Assembly (NCBI GenBank): GCA_027186245.1
Contig: CP114499.1
Coordinates: forward strand, 5,585,001-5,649,000
DNA length: 64,000 nt
Origin: Coriaria nepalensis
Taxonomy: Eukaryota > Streptophyta > Magnoliopsida > Cucurbitales > Coriariaceae
Direction: 5' to 3'
A program made the position numbers and the translations under genes. Of the stretch, positions 46,039 to 58,310 are shown piece after piece (position 1 is the stretch's first letter; each line of letters opens with the position of its first letter). The notes under the pieces are model-generated. The model had not been told where the DNA came from. It searched no databases and saw only the letters and a program-made list of their open reading frames with translations.

Positions 46039-49000
46039 TTAATTCTTAAAGGGCATATTTAACTTCTCTCAAATCAAGTCACCAAAATCACAACCTCACT
46101 CAAATCCACTAAAAAAATCAGAATCTAAAAAATATCCAATCCAAACCAAGTGAGTTTACCATCCCCTTTTGTCTTTAATGGGAAAGAGAATTATATTTGG
46201 AGTGATAAGATGCAAAACTATCTCATTGCATTTGATTTATGTCAAGCGGTAGAAGAAGGTTATGATCCACCAACTGAGGATGCATACCTCACATTGAATT
46301 AGCTAAATGCTAATAAGGAGAAGAAGCAAAAATATTATAGGGCTATGATTGTCATTCAATCAGCCAATCACTGATGATATTTCCATAGCACTAAAAGGGT
46401 TTAAGCAATAACTTTTTTGGTTGCAAGAAGAGAGTTTGAAACTTTGAGAATGAAGAAGGTGACCAAATTCAGTCATATATTGAAAAGCTGAATGTTGTCG
46501 TGAGTCAAATGAGGATTCTAGGAGATGAAGTCATTGAAAGTACCATTGTCAACAAGGTACTCGTCTTCTTGCCTTCAAAATTTGATTTTAAAGTGGATGT
46601 CATTGAAGAAAGCAAAGATCTTAACACTCTCACCTTGAGTGAACTCTTGAGATCGTTGCAAGCTAATGAAAAAAGACACTTAAACAGAACTCAAAAGACT
46701 TCTGAGATAGCTCTATTGGCAAACCACAAGAAAACTTGGAGTAAGGATAGTCACCTGAGTAGTTCATTTAGTTATGTTGAGAGAAAACAAATTGTATGCA
46801 ACCATTGCAAAAGGAAGGGACACATAGAAAGAAACCACTTCAGTAAACACAGACCAGTGGCTCATACTGCAAGAAGTTGAGACACTTAGAGAAAGATTGT
46901 AGGAAAAAGGAATCTAATGATGCACAAAATCCAGATTAGCAAGCAAATGTGGTAAAAGAAGAAGTCCACTTGTTCATGGCTTAGTCGAGTCTTAAGCAAA
47001 AAATGGATTGGTTCATAGATAATGGTTGCCCAAATCATATGTCATATGATCTTAGTCTATTCAACAAAATAAACATAAACTTTTTCACTATCATCATAGT
47101 TGGAAATGGAAAAACCATCAAGGCTGAAGAAAAGAGGACAATGACTATTCAAACCAAGCATGGAGCTATATGTTGGAAAACATGTTTAAAAATTCACAGC
47201 AGAAGCGATTATTAGTCTCAATATATAACAATTTTTTTCTAAAAAACTTTTAGCGATCATTTATATATATATATAAATTAATCATACATCTATACAAAGA
47301 GTTCATACTTTTGCATATGCGAATCGATCGTCGAGATTCACACCACGATCTTTTGGGTCGATCCTCAACACATTATGACATGTGTGAGCACGTAGAGATG
47401 ACTAGGTTTTCTCTCTTTTTCTTTTTTGTGAAAAAGTCTCTCTAATTTTTTGCATCATGAAATAATTAGAATATGATATATTTATAGAATTATATTAAAT
47501 TTTCTATTTAATATTATTTTTTAATTTAAACACTTTAAATTAATTGAATTGATAAATTAATCATAATATTAAATGATAAGATAATCATGAGATATTTTTT
47601 TGTGATATATTTAATTAGGTCAAATCTTTTCAAATCTAAATTATAATAAAATTTTATCTATTTTAAATCATATCATTATCTTTAATGATATCTTTGATTT
47701 AGTCAAATATTTTTAAATCTAATTTAAAATATAAATATCTATTTTAAATCATATCATATTTAAATATTAAATTAGTTTTTCGAACCAATCTAAATCATAC
47801 TTACCCTATATAATGTTCTAATCTCATAATCGTTTCCGGGTTAAGACCCTTATTAGAACCACTATAACTATTCATCAAATGTCGTTCAATTACCAATGGG
47901 AATGCTTGTCGATGTCTGCTATGCTTGAAATTAAGGGAATATGTGTGTTGATATTTATAAATTCGAATTTGAAATAATGAAGAGTCTTTCTTTCTCGTCA
48001 CATGAAGCATTCACTTATAACTTGGATCAATACAAGCAGTAATATATTTAGTCTTATTCAACATTTTCATCTTGAAATCATGATTTTGTCTATTTGTATA
48101 CATATGTAGACTTACTTTTAGCCGTTCTTCAATGGAAATAACCGAGTGCGATAAAACTCATCTCTGCTTGATTGAGAAGAAACAATCAGTAGTAAATTGC
48201 TTCCAATTCCAGAAAAATCAATACTCTAAACCTAGGACTAAGTAATAATAAGAAAAATATTGACATAATTATCAACGTCATTTCTTCAATTTCCTTTTGG
48301 GATTGTCATAAAAAAGGTGGCGACGAGTCGTGAACAGGGGATTGGATCTTAATTCCCTTGGGCAAATAAAGTATCATATATATAAGAGGTAAGTATTACT
48401 CTCTTAATCATCCTCGAACAAACAAAAATTATGATTCATTTCATTGTTGTAACGATTACTATATTCTTCTTCTATTCTTTCATGCCTATCACCCTCATTT
48501 TCATTCTCATTATCAATCTCATCTTCGGTCTCATCCTTAACCCCATCCTCATTCTCATCCTCATTTTCATCCTTATTCTCTTCGATATCCTCAATCCCAA
48601 CCTCGGGCTTATTTAGATATCCATCACTACTGTCATCATAATTCATACAATTTTAATTTTCATCATTACTAAGATCGAATAATTGATGTTACTCTCAGAC
48701 ATACATACCACTTCTTCTCTTCAAAATCAATCACATACAGTGGAGATTGATCTCTTGAATAGGCATGAACTAAAAACGGCTTCATATCTGCATCTTTTTT
48801 CTAAAAATGTTGGATGGGTGATCAATATGAATAACAAATTGTATGCTATTATTGTATACCAAATTCACTAGGATCAATACGAATAATATTGTAGACGACC
48901 TCTAAAAGCTCATTAAAACTTATACTTATTTCAACTACAACATCCTTCCATCCTTGTAAGCCTCTCGGAGTCTAATATTTCAATAGTTTTGAGGTCTCAT

Positions 49001-49212
49001 CCTCCTTCCATTTCTCATCAAAACAAACAACTATAAATACAAATGACATATTCTTGAAAAAGAAATAATTTTAAATCAACATCTTGACCAAATATAGACA
49101 TAATTTTTAGTCCCTACATCAAATTCTAAATTGAAACATAAATAAAATGTTTGGATCGAAATCTTAGACCGTAATCTTGGACCAAAATATTGGACAGTGA
49201 ATAAGTTGGATT

Positions 49213-49293
49213 GAAATCTTGAAAGTAAAAATAACTGAAATCTTGGAAGTAAAAATAACTGAAATCTTGGAAGTAAAAATAACTGAAATCTTG
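49213..49293. repeat. 24-bp tandem repeat, three copies
   Basis: Units 49213-49236, 49237-49260 and 49261-49284 read gaaatcttgNaagtaaaaat followed by aact, with a partial fourth copy. It lies in a wider stretch (49,140-49,450) where aatcttgga-like words recur with substitutions. Confidence 0.9.
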
Positions 49294-49880
49294 AATCATG
49301 ATATTGGACCAATATCCTAGAATTAAAATAGATTGAAAAATGGGACTAGGATCTCAGATAAAAATTATGGACTGTAATCATGGATGTAAATTAATCACGG
49401 TCAAAGATTTTGATCCTTGATTATAGTCCAAGATCAAGGCCAATTTCAATCCGACCACCACGTTAAATACTCATCCGCTTACCAAATCGTTTTCTATTCA
49501 TGACCAAAACGAAGGAACAAAATATAAAGAACACACTCGACAAAATGGATAGTTTTATGTCCCATTAAAGACAATATAAAAGTAAAAAAGTTAGGTATAA
49601 TAGGAACACGTACCAAATTAAATGGTGATGCTTGTATGTTTCGATAGTGATGCGAGTATTGAAGGATAAATAAGAATTGGGGAAAAGGATGAGAAAGAAA
49701 TCATTCTTCTCCGATAAAGGATCAAACAAATATCAAAGTTTGAAAATGAAGTTTGAAATGGTTGTTTCTTGGGTGCATTTTTTGGTGGCAGAAGGGAGCT
49801 TAGCGGTAGGGATAAACGGAAAAAATAGTAAGGATTCAAGTTTTGGGCCCCAGTGAACCATGCTGTAAGGATTCAAGTTT

Positions 49881-50175
49881 GACGGTTGGATTTGACCGAC
49901 GTGTCCTTCCGTAATGAAACCTACCATTCAATTCTAGTAGCATTTGAAATACCATTCAAACTCCGGTTGGGAAGAGAATGTTAGACAGGTTTGATAAGAA
50001 GAACTCTCAGCTAAACTGGACCAAGTTATAAGAGCTCATGTGTGATGGTTGAATTCAACCGACGTGTCGTGAAACCTACCATTCAATTCTAATAGCATTT
50101 GAAAACACAAAAAAGTAGACCTCCCATTCAAAGGCCAGTTCGGAGAAGAATGTTAGACAGGTTCGATAAGAAGAA
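49881..50175. repeat. Imperfect direct duplication of about 130 bp
   Basis: Copy one 49881-50003 and copy two 50044-50175 share gaaacctaccattcaattct, tagcatttgaaa, gaatgttagacaggtt and gataagaagaa, with small indels. A 40-bp spacer separates them. Confidence 0.85.
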
Positions 50176-50925
50176 AGGAGAAAATGAAACTCTCCATTTT
50201 CATTCTTTATGCAATCACCATTTCGTTTCGCCTTCATCTTGCTCTCATATCGTAGGGTTCTCGAGGAGCGGAAGACCGGGAAAACTCCCAAGGGATCCAA
50301 TTCCAGGTATGTTCAACACCATATCCATCATTCGAGCTGGTCAACTGACGAGCATAGGTCCATACATGTCATAATAATCTTATTAGCTAGTTTTTTTTCT
50401 TTCCCTTCTAATACATTGCATCTGGAAATTGTTAAGACTTCTACCCCCATATCATTAAGCTTCAGAAGTTGATACATCAAGCACTAGTTGCAGATCACAG
50501 CTTTTTTTAAAACTTAGTCTGTGCCTTGGGAGAAAGAAATTCTGACCAACATGTGGGCTTGGCATTAGTCACAATTGCAAAATTTCTTTCACTTTTTTTT
50601 AAGAGTTTTACAGAATCAACTGACCATGAAATGAGACCCAAATAGAAAGAGAGAAAAACAGAGAAAAGAATCAGCAAAGACACTCTAGGGCAATGCCATT
50701 GATACAAACACTTATTCTATATTTCACAATCGTTATATTCGTTTCTTCAAATCCATCACTCTGAACAGATAGATACAAACTCGGAAAGTCAGAATAGCTC
50801 TAAACTAGCATTTTCTCCAAAGAGCAGAATTGATTCACTTTTGGTCCCTCCCATTTGTTGGTTTTTTAGTTTGAGCGCAGAATGTAGGTAGCAGTACCCA
50901 ACTTAACTTTTTATGTAGTCCTCTT

Positions 50926-53900
50926 CTAACGAATAGGGTGATATTGCGTGATACCTCGTTTTGGGGGCAACTTCCTCAGAATGAAAAGAACCAGGGAAGA
51001 TGGTACTATCTCCACCAACTGTGAATATTGTACCGAGCAGGTAAGAAACATGTCAACCTCTTAAACCGTGCACATTCAGAACAAACATATATATGTATAT
51101 AAAGAAGAACGAGCAATTACCAGGTAGTAGATAAAGTTTAGAACAGGATGGTTCAAAACTTCAAGGTCAGCAGCTTTATCGAAGGCATTAAAACACATCT
51201 GTTGCAAGGCAAAATGTAATAGAGATGAACACAAAGATTAGAGGAAATGCAAAGGATACGCATGGCCATAAGAGAAAGATACTATTTGTCACTTCTGGAT
51301 CGACATGCTGTGGTGTACGATTAAGATATAAATAGAAAAATCTAGATAGAGGGAGACAATTAAGTCGCCTCTCAATTCATTGATTAATCCTGGACAAGTG
51401 TTGAGCCTTCTTAGGGAGTGAGAAAAAATGACACAAGCCATGCCCTAAATACCATAGAAACAACAGTTGTGCAAGTAAACTCACCATGATACATCTGACA
51501 AGGAAACATGTAAAACATATCGTAGTCACGTAGCCAACCTGCCCGTGCCAAAATGCAGATTAATGGAAAAAAAGAATAAGGCAGAAGCATAACTAGATAA
51601 TAGGGGTGGAGTCCACGAGGCATATGCTAGTCTATTAAGAGTACCTCTTGCAATTTATTTCGTCTTCCTTTGGATTCTACAGGGAACCGTTGCAACATGA
51701 AGAAGAGTCTGCCAGAAAAAGATAGATTAAACATTTGAAAGGAGTACACAATGCAATTACAATAACAACATTGGATATCTGGGTTTCACAAGGATGCCAC
51801 ATTTGCTGAAAAGCATTATAGTTGAGGAGTGTCAGAAGATAGCAAAATAAATGCCTCATACAAGGAAGAAACAGATTACTCATCAAATTGCCTACAAAAT
51901 TGATAGGACCCGGTCTAGATAAATACGAATAGGGCTAAACTTTATTCTGCAATAATCGAAACAATCAAACTAACATAGGTTGGCCTACAATTCGAGAGGT
52001 AGACCGTCTCTCCCTAAGAATCCTTACTCTCCAAATTTCTCAATACCTAACCCTAACCCTCCTAGTGCTTATTATCCTACTACAACCAATTACCAAAATA
52101 ACCCTCATAATAATAATACTAAAAATAATACTAATAGTAAGACTAATACTAATAATAACTATGTTATGCTAGGCTTTATTTATCCTAACATAAGTATGAA
52201 TAACTGGTGGTTTAACAAAAATCTCATCACACTGAACAGTCATATAATTTCCATTAAGGAAATAAAAAGAAGGTATGACAATAGGTAATTCAGACTATTC
52301 TCAAAATGCACGATATGCTGGAAGGGTTTTAGCTACACTTGATGCTGACCATAAGGATAGGAGTAGGACCAACAAGGAAGCAAAATTAGAGACAGAAATT
52401 GAAGGTAAGGCAGGCGAAGGATACACCAATTACACATTTCCAGAAGGAGGATAATAAACTGGGAGGAATATAACAGTCGGAATATTTAATTGTATAGTTG
52501 TTAATATAGCATATTAGTTATTTCATGTCTATAGGAGGCAGCCTTGCAAGCATTTGCGCAGTTGTACAAAAATTAAATGCTACTAACCTTCCACCATAAA
52601 GAAGAAACCCAAGAGCCGCAAACAAAGACACACCTGCAATTGCACATTTATTAGGGTTTAGCCATGTAAACCATAGGAAGGATAAATGGTCAAGCTTATC
52701 AAACAACAAGGTTAGTGTTTCGGGGGCAAAAGACCTGCAAAGAACATCCTTGACAGGATGACCAAAACATGGACGGGATCCCACCACAATATTAGCCATA
52801 GGGCAATCTGAAAGCCATTTGATTAGAACAGAAAAGCGTAATTAGTGAATTCAGAGTAGCCTTTTTAGTGGAGCAAACCGTACTTGAAATTTGTATCTAC
52901 TGAGCCTACAGACATTATGAAAATAAGAGTTAACCAATAAATACAAGGCCATCAGTAAGCCTCTAATTCCACACTCAAGAACCCTGAATTTGAACTCATA
53001 TAACTCTTGTCCTCTTTGTGATAAATATCAAGTTTTCTGCTATTGCTGTTAGTTTGGACTTCAGAGCGATAACACTAGCGCCATAATTCATAAAACATGC
53101 ACTGTTACTCCTATAGTGCATAATCTAGAGTAATAATAGGTGAGAAATTTCACCTGAACAGCATACACCACCGCATTTATTGTATAGAAAGTGGGTCTCA
53201 GCCCATCAGTGGACACAGCCCGTGCCTAATAAAAGATGAGACATCCAAAATCGGTTATCTTATTCAGGAACAAAAATTGCATAGACATCTAGACAAAGTA
53301 TTTATTACCTGATAGTAAATTTCGGCCCAAAAGAGAATCAATAGAGCATAAGTTGTGAAGAAAGCCAGACTTGGCACATCAAGCAAGATATGTTGGAGAA
53401 TCTAATCAACACACCACAAAAAGAGAAGCCTTACAAGTACTTAGAAATGGAATCAAAGAAAAAGTACGTGTCATTTATATATAAGAAACAAGCAATCAAA
53501 CCCCACCTCAGGATGTAACTTCTGCACATCTCGTCGAAATACAAAAACTATCGACCGGACTGCAAAGACAGAAGATTTATACTCAGCAAAAACAAAATAT
53601 TGATAAATTTCTTAGAAGTAATAAAAAATTGGTATGATACAAACCCCCGTTCACCAAAAAGTTGAGAAAGTGGAAGACCTTCTGCGTGGTCCAACCATAC
53701 TCTGGTACTCTTAATTGTATCCGAACCAGTTGAACCTAATTATTGTCCAAATCTCTTAAATAGTCAATCATAATAATTATGACGACCTCCAAATCATGAG
53801 CCAAAATGGTATATTAATTATCCATATAGAGCAGAATCCAGTATGTTTCTTTGTCTATCGTTTTCATGAAAAATGAGGGTATTAATGATAGTGACAAATA

Positions 53901-54248
53901 AATATGAAACCCTAGATAAAAAGCAATAACCTAATTAACTTCAATCAATCCAAAATTTAGTACATATATACATATATAAAATCACAGATACGGGTGAGCC
54001 AAGAAAATCCTAATGATTCAGGCCCAAGAGAAATATCACCAATTCAACAAGAGAAAGAGAGATGGGGAAAAAAGAAAAATTACGAAAGCTACGGCGGCGA
54101 CTATGGCATAGAGAGCGGCGAGGATGTGAAAGATACGGTTCTGCCAAACAGGAGAGTCGTTGATTTCTTGCCACCAACCGGAGGCATCGTTGAGCGCGTA
54201 CGTCACAATCTCCGACGGTACCATCCCCATGAATTTTCGGCCCACCAT
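50926..54248 (-). CDS. TOM3: TOM1/TOM3-family multi-pass membrane protein, TOM3-like
   Basis: Eleven exons on the minus strand: 54248-54084, 53735-53645, 53559-53507, 53401-53309, 53225-53154, 52807-52735, 52633-52588, 51708-51645, 51538-51485, 51198-51121, 51018-50926. They join in phase to 293 residues, the family length. Conserved text includes [105 protein letters not shown] and [10 protein letters not shown] with YHPI at the end. It is a seven-pass-type protein of the vacuolar membrane, first described in Arabidopsis as a host factor for tobamovirus replication; its ordinary cellular role is poorly known. The neighbouring remorin and CCCH genes support TOM3 rather than TOM1. Intron 7 (880 bp) carries a foreign fragment. 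Confidence 0.94.
51980..52453 (+). other. Coding-like fragment inside TOM3 intron 7, opposite strand
   Basis: Two pieces with protein-like composition lie antisense to TOM3 within its largest intron. The first, starting [20 protein letters not shown], becomes Asn/Thr-rich and ends at 52288. The second, in another frame from about 52270, reads [20 protein letters not shown] and ends [10 protein letters not shown] before a TAA. I do not recognise the family. It could be a retrocopied gene fragment that landed in the intron. Confidence 0.4.
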
Positions 54249-55449
54249 CTACTTCTTTTTTTTAATAATTTAAAATTCCCCTCAAAATATTGTTCGGTTG
54301 TAAATGTGGTTGGGAAAAAATTATTTAGGGTTTTTGTTACAAAAAGAGCGAAATTTTCAACCAAAAAAAAAAAAAATTTGTCTGCAACTGCAAGATTATG
54401 GGATCAGGGACGTGTCAAATTCTCTCGATTCTCGAAGGTGCTGGCAATGGCCGCTTCTTCTTCTTCTTCTCTCTCTCTCTCTCCCTGTCCCTCTTTCTAT
54501 TGAAGATACGATAATGTTCAAAATTTAGAAAATTAAAGAATCTTTTCCCCCTTTTGAAAATACGATAATTTGCCTTCCTTTTTTATCTTTAAATTTTGTA
54601 TACCACCAGTGTGTCGTCTCAGAAGAAAACGGCAAAGAAGGGGGGGAAACAGCTCCAGGCCCAAAGGAAGAAAAGACAAATCAGAACAAGCGGGATGGGC
54701 CAGCCTTACAAGCCCATCCTTTAAACGCACCGTTTTGATGTTCATCCAAACTGAAGTAAACTCGAACAACAAAAAGAGTCAACAGCGAGCTGCTTCCTTT
54801 GATTTTTTTCTCAGTTAAAAAATTAAAAATAAAATAAAAAAATAAAATCGTATTATATATATATTTATAAAAATAAATGCATGTCTAAGAGGTGCATGTG
54901 AGTTGCCTTCTAGACAACTAGAAATGAGTTTCATATTCGATCTTAATCATGGAAGATTAATGGGTAATAATAATTAAGAAAAAAGCTTGTTCACTTAAAA
55001 TAAATAAAATCAATAAAAAAAAAAGAAAAAGAAAAAAGAAAAGAAGATAATAATTAATATGCGTTCCCTGAAATAATAACGCGACTGTAACAAGAATAAC
55101 TACTGCTCCATTTTTTTACATTTATTTTTATGTGGTTCTGGTAGTTGTAAGTTTGCTGCTGCTGTCGTCAAAAATCACAACTTCTTAAGTTTAGGAAAGA
55201 AGAGTGTTGGCTAGCAAGAGAGAGAAAGCGACATTACTTGCTTTTCAGCTTCTTCATTATCAGACTCTGCAACTTCAATCAAACCAGCAAGAATGATAAT
55301 GACTCTCTCGTAAGACACGGATGGAGAGAGATAGGGACCTACATGGAGGCGAAACAGTAGCTTTGTAGTGTAAGCTGCCATTGATGTAAACTTGAAGCAA
55401 CCACTTCTCACTGAAAATCCATCTCCATTTCATTTATTTATTTGTTTTA
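54249..55449. other. Head-to-head spacer between TOM3 and remorin genes
   Basis: About 1.2 kb holding both promoters; includes a CT tract at about 54463-54485 near the TOM3 side. The open frames at 54533-54818 on both strands overlap one another and have no recognisable domain. Confidence 0.6.
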
Positions 55450-57694
55450 ATGGACTACGAAAGGATTCAAAACCAAAAGCCTCTGGTGATTGCTTCCTGT
55501 GCCTCTCGCTCTCTTTTTTAATTAATGATTTTTTTTTTTTTTTGAATTTTGAAACGATGCTTAAAACTTGTTTAATACACGCTTTCTCTTTTCCCAATGT
55601 GTGCTTATAGTTTATCAGAATCCACATAGTTTTTTGCAGGGAGCCTTTCGTTTTTATTTTCAGTTCTTTTTTGGTGCTTCTCCCCCTTCACTGTCTCTGT
55701 GAAATCGGCCGTTGATCTGTCAAATCAGCTTCTTCTGCTATATATATATATTCTGGGATTTTTCTTTTCTGATGTGGGCGATTTTCTTTTTATTTTTCTC
55801 GGGAAAATCTTTGATACGGTGCAGGGGAGCGTAGGAGGGGGATTTTCACCAGGAAAGTTGAGGTCTATGCTTCTAGGATTAGAGAAGAAGAGGAAGGACG
55901 AAGAAGAAGGACTGGGTTCTTCTTCTCCTTTTCCTTCTTACACCTTCAGATCTCATCCTTCTCAGATTGATGAACAAGGTACCCACCCTTTCTTTTCTCT
56001 CCTAAGCCGTTCGTTTCCTTAGAAAATTCTCTTTATCCACTCCTCGTTGACGGAATAAGGAAACAGGTAATATGAATTCTGATGATTGCAAAGATGTAGA
56101 TGTTATAAGCATCACTCCAGAATGCTCTACTTCAAAACCAGCCGAGCCTTTAGATTTCAATGGCGGGCATGATTTTACCGTTATGCCCTCGCCGTCAATA
56201 TTTGAGTTTCAGAAAGCGGAGAGGTCTCAACGGGCTCCACTCGCGCCTTTCTCCAAGCCTGCCCCATCCAAATGGGATGATGCTCAGAAGTGGATCGCTA
56301 GTCCTACTTTGAATCGGCCGAAATCAGGGCAAGCGCAGGGGCAGGCCGGGCAGCTTGGGCAACAGGTGTTCGGATTGCGGAAAGCATTGAATAGACAACC
56401 TTCCACTAAGGTGGTAGTAGAAGTAACTGACCAGAAAACAGTAACAGTTGAGGAGCCTGAAACGAAACTGATCTATTCTAATCGAGCTAAGATGGAAAAT
56501 GGTGACCAGAAATTGGTTAGTTGGGAAGCTCACCCTTATCCAGTTGCAGATTCATATGGAGACTCAACAAGTTAGTGTGTATCATTAAAATTAAAACATT
56601 CCTCGAGATTTATTTGCTGAATGTGTTGTAAGGTTTTTACAAACTTCCTGTTTTGTAGTTAATCTAAGCAGGCATGATGCATCCATGGCTATTCAAAGCA
56701 ACACTACATTGATTCCTCCTCTAACAACTGCTCGGTCTGTATCAATGAGAGATATGGGTACGGAAATGACTCCTATTGCGAGCCAAGAACCTTCTAGAAC
56801 TGGAACTCCTGTCAGGGCAACAACTCCGATTCTTAGTCCGACTTCTTCTAGACCCTCTACTCCGAGGAGAGTTGGGGTGGATTCATCAACTTCTGTTCCG
56901 GCTAATGATCTTGTTGATAATGCAAATATTGAGTTGTCTGAGAAGGAGCTGCAATTGAAGACTCGAAGAGAAATCATGGCTCTTGGAAACCAGTTGGGGA
57001 AGATGAATATTGCGGCTTGGGCTAGCAAGGTGGAGGAAGATAAGGACGCTTCCACATCGTTGAAAACTCTAGCAACAGAGAAAATGGCGGGCGAAAGTGT
57101 GATTGAAGCACGTGCATTGGCATGGGAAGAGGCTGAGAAAGCCAAGTATATGGCAAGGTTATTTTCTTTTTCTTGTTAGCTCATATTCTTAGGCTCGAGG
57201 TTCCCTCAATGTAGTATCAATGGGCTCTAGCTTGATTCTCGAGATGTTGCATCTATGCTTATTATTCAATCTTTTTGTATGGTCCGCCCATAACAATGTG
57301 ATCTGAATTGGAAGTTGCGAATTTTTCAGATTCAAACGTGAAGAGATGAAGATTGAAGCGTGGGAAAATCACAAGAAAGCGAAAACTGAAGCTGAAATGA
57401 GGAGAATTGAGGTATGGACCGAATGGTGTTTTCCTTAAAATAGCCGGGGAGGTATACTCTATCCATCATTTCACACACCGTTGTATTACATTTCTACAGG
57501 TAGAGGTAGAAAAGATGACAGGGCAAGCACAAGATAGGCTACTGAGTAAACTAGCAGCAGTAAGGGACAAAGCTGAAGAAAAGCGAGTCAAAGCAGAAGC
57601 TAAGAGAAACCATGAAGCAGCAAAGGCTGAGCAGCAGGCCAATTACATACGAAGAACCGGTCGAGTTCCTAATGCATTTTCCTGCTGTTTCTAG
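55450..57694 (+). CDS. Remorin, long N-terminal type (At2g02170-like)
   Basis: Six exons: 55450-55485, 55825-55978, 56067-56570, 56659-57157, 57330-57411, 57500-57694, giving 489 residues in phase. I start at 55450: a 12-codon first exon MDYERIQNQKPL splices to GSVGGGFSPGKLRSMLLG, the standard start of this remorin group; no ATG precedes GSVGG within its exon. The middle is Ser/Thr/Pro-rich and disordered (KWDDAQKWIASPTLNR). The Remorin_C domain occupies roughly the last 115 residues, as a charged coiled coil (AWEEAEKAKYMARFKREEMK, AWENHKKAKTEAEMRRIE, VEVEKM...DRLLSKLAAV). The C-terminus is AFSCCF, where cysteine acylation can anchor remorins to plasma-membrane nanodomains. The family organises receptor and transport complexes at the membrane. 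Confidence 0.94.
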
Positions 57695-58310
57695 TATTTG
57701 TTTTAAAAATTTATTGACATTCTTCTTCCCATGTTTTTGCTATGTATATCATGTCTCCTACTATTTCTGCTTCTTGCATCTTCCATCCCTACTTTGCTTC
57801 CTCTTCAGTGGCCTATGGAAATTGTATTAACCTGGCTGGGGCAATGCTAGTGAAAAACTTGGGCCCTTTTTTTTTTTTTTTTTAATTTTAATTTCAATAT
57901 TTCAATAGGCTGTCTACATTTTATATATATATCTATATTTTTAAATTTTTCTATGTGGTTACGACATGTCGTATAATAAATTTCTCCAACCGACGTGTTG
58001 CACGAGCTGATACTTATATTTTACTGAAGGAAAAAATAAAAAGCACTGATAGGGTTACAGGGGAGGGGGAGAGAGAGAGAGCTAGAGAGAGAGGGTGGGC
58101 TGCGCTTAGCTTAAAGTCCCGTTATGTTGAGTTAAGACACACACCATTCGCATCTGACCATCAGTCTCTGTGGCGGCTCGTCCACTCGCTCTACCGTTCT
58201 CTCTTTTGCTCTTCCATCTGCTTGGATCGGTTTCTCTCTTTGTGAATCTTGGCGGAATTGAATCTCAATTTTGAAGCGATCTGTCAAGGGTTTCGCCTAG
58301 AAGAACCGCC
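57695..58310. other. Spacer between remorin and CCCH genes
   Basis: Remorin 3' flank with a T-run near 57867, then the leader of the CCCH gene with a GA-rich tract at about 58066-58092. The genes are in tandem, about 600 bp apart. Confidence 0.7.

Larger units (their letters stand above)
45318..47171 (+). mobile_element. Truncated second Ty1-copia element (LTR plus gag)
   Basis: A 5' LTR (45318-46026) is followed by a primer-binding site and gag text of DUF4219/UBN2 type: FNGKENYIWSDKMQNYL, then VSQMRILGDEVIESTIVNKV and LQANEKRH. A CCHC-like knuckle (CNHCKRKGHIERNH, last Cys lost) and a protease start (WFIDNGCPNHMS; the usual DSG is DNG) come next. Stops and frame changes are numerous. The element stops abruptly at about 47,171; integrase, reverse transcriptase and right LTR are missing. 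Confidence 0.82.
47172..50925. other. Repeat-rich intergenic block without genes
   Basis: Begins TGTTGGAAAACATG, the form of a further LTR-like insertion that cuts the copia gag. It also contains a minus-strand Glu/Asp/Asn-rich open frame (48404-48646, low complexity, no domain), a 24-bp tandem repeat, a 130-bp direct duplication, and at the right end the 3' flank of the TOM3-like gene. No supportable protein-coding gene. Confidence 0.6.

Noticed and set aside
47172..48100. Solo LTR as a firm feature
   Set aside because: A 5' TG end is visible, but no CA-ended border, partner copy or target duplication could be fixed; reported only as a finding.
48404..48646. Minus-strand acidic open frame (Glu/Asp/Asn repeats)
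   Set aside because: Low-complexity translation of a CTCATC-like tract; lies in transposon-rich DNA and has no domain.
52046..52062. Telomere-like cctaaccctaaccct
   Set aside because: Only two units, within an unrelated fragment; too short to be an interstitial telomere array.
53994..54503. Plus-strand 169-codon frame over the TOM3 first exon
   Set aside because: Overlaps the conserved TOM3 first exon on the opposite strand and has no family features.
56693..57145. 150-codon minus-strand frame opposite the remorin gene
   Set aside because: Antisense shadow of a well-supported remorin exon.
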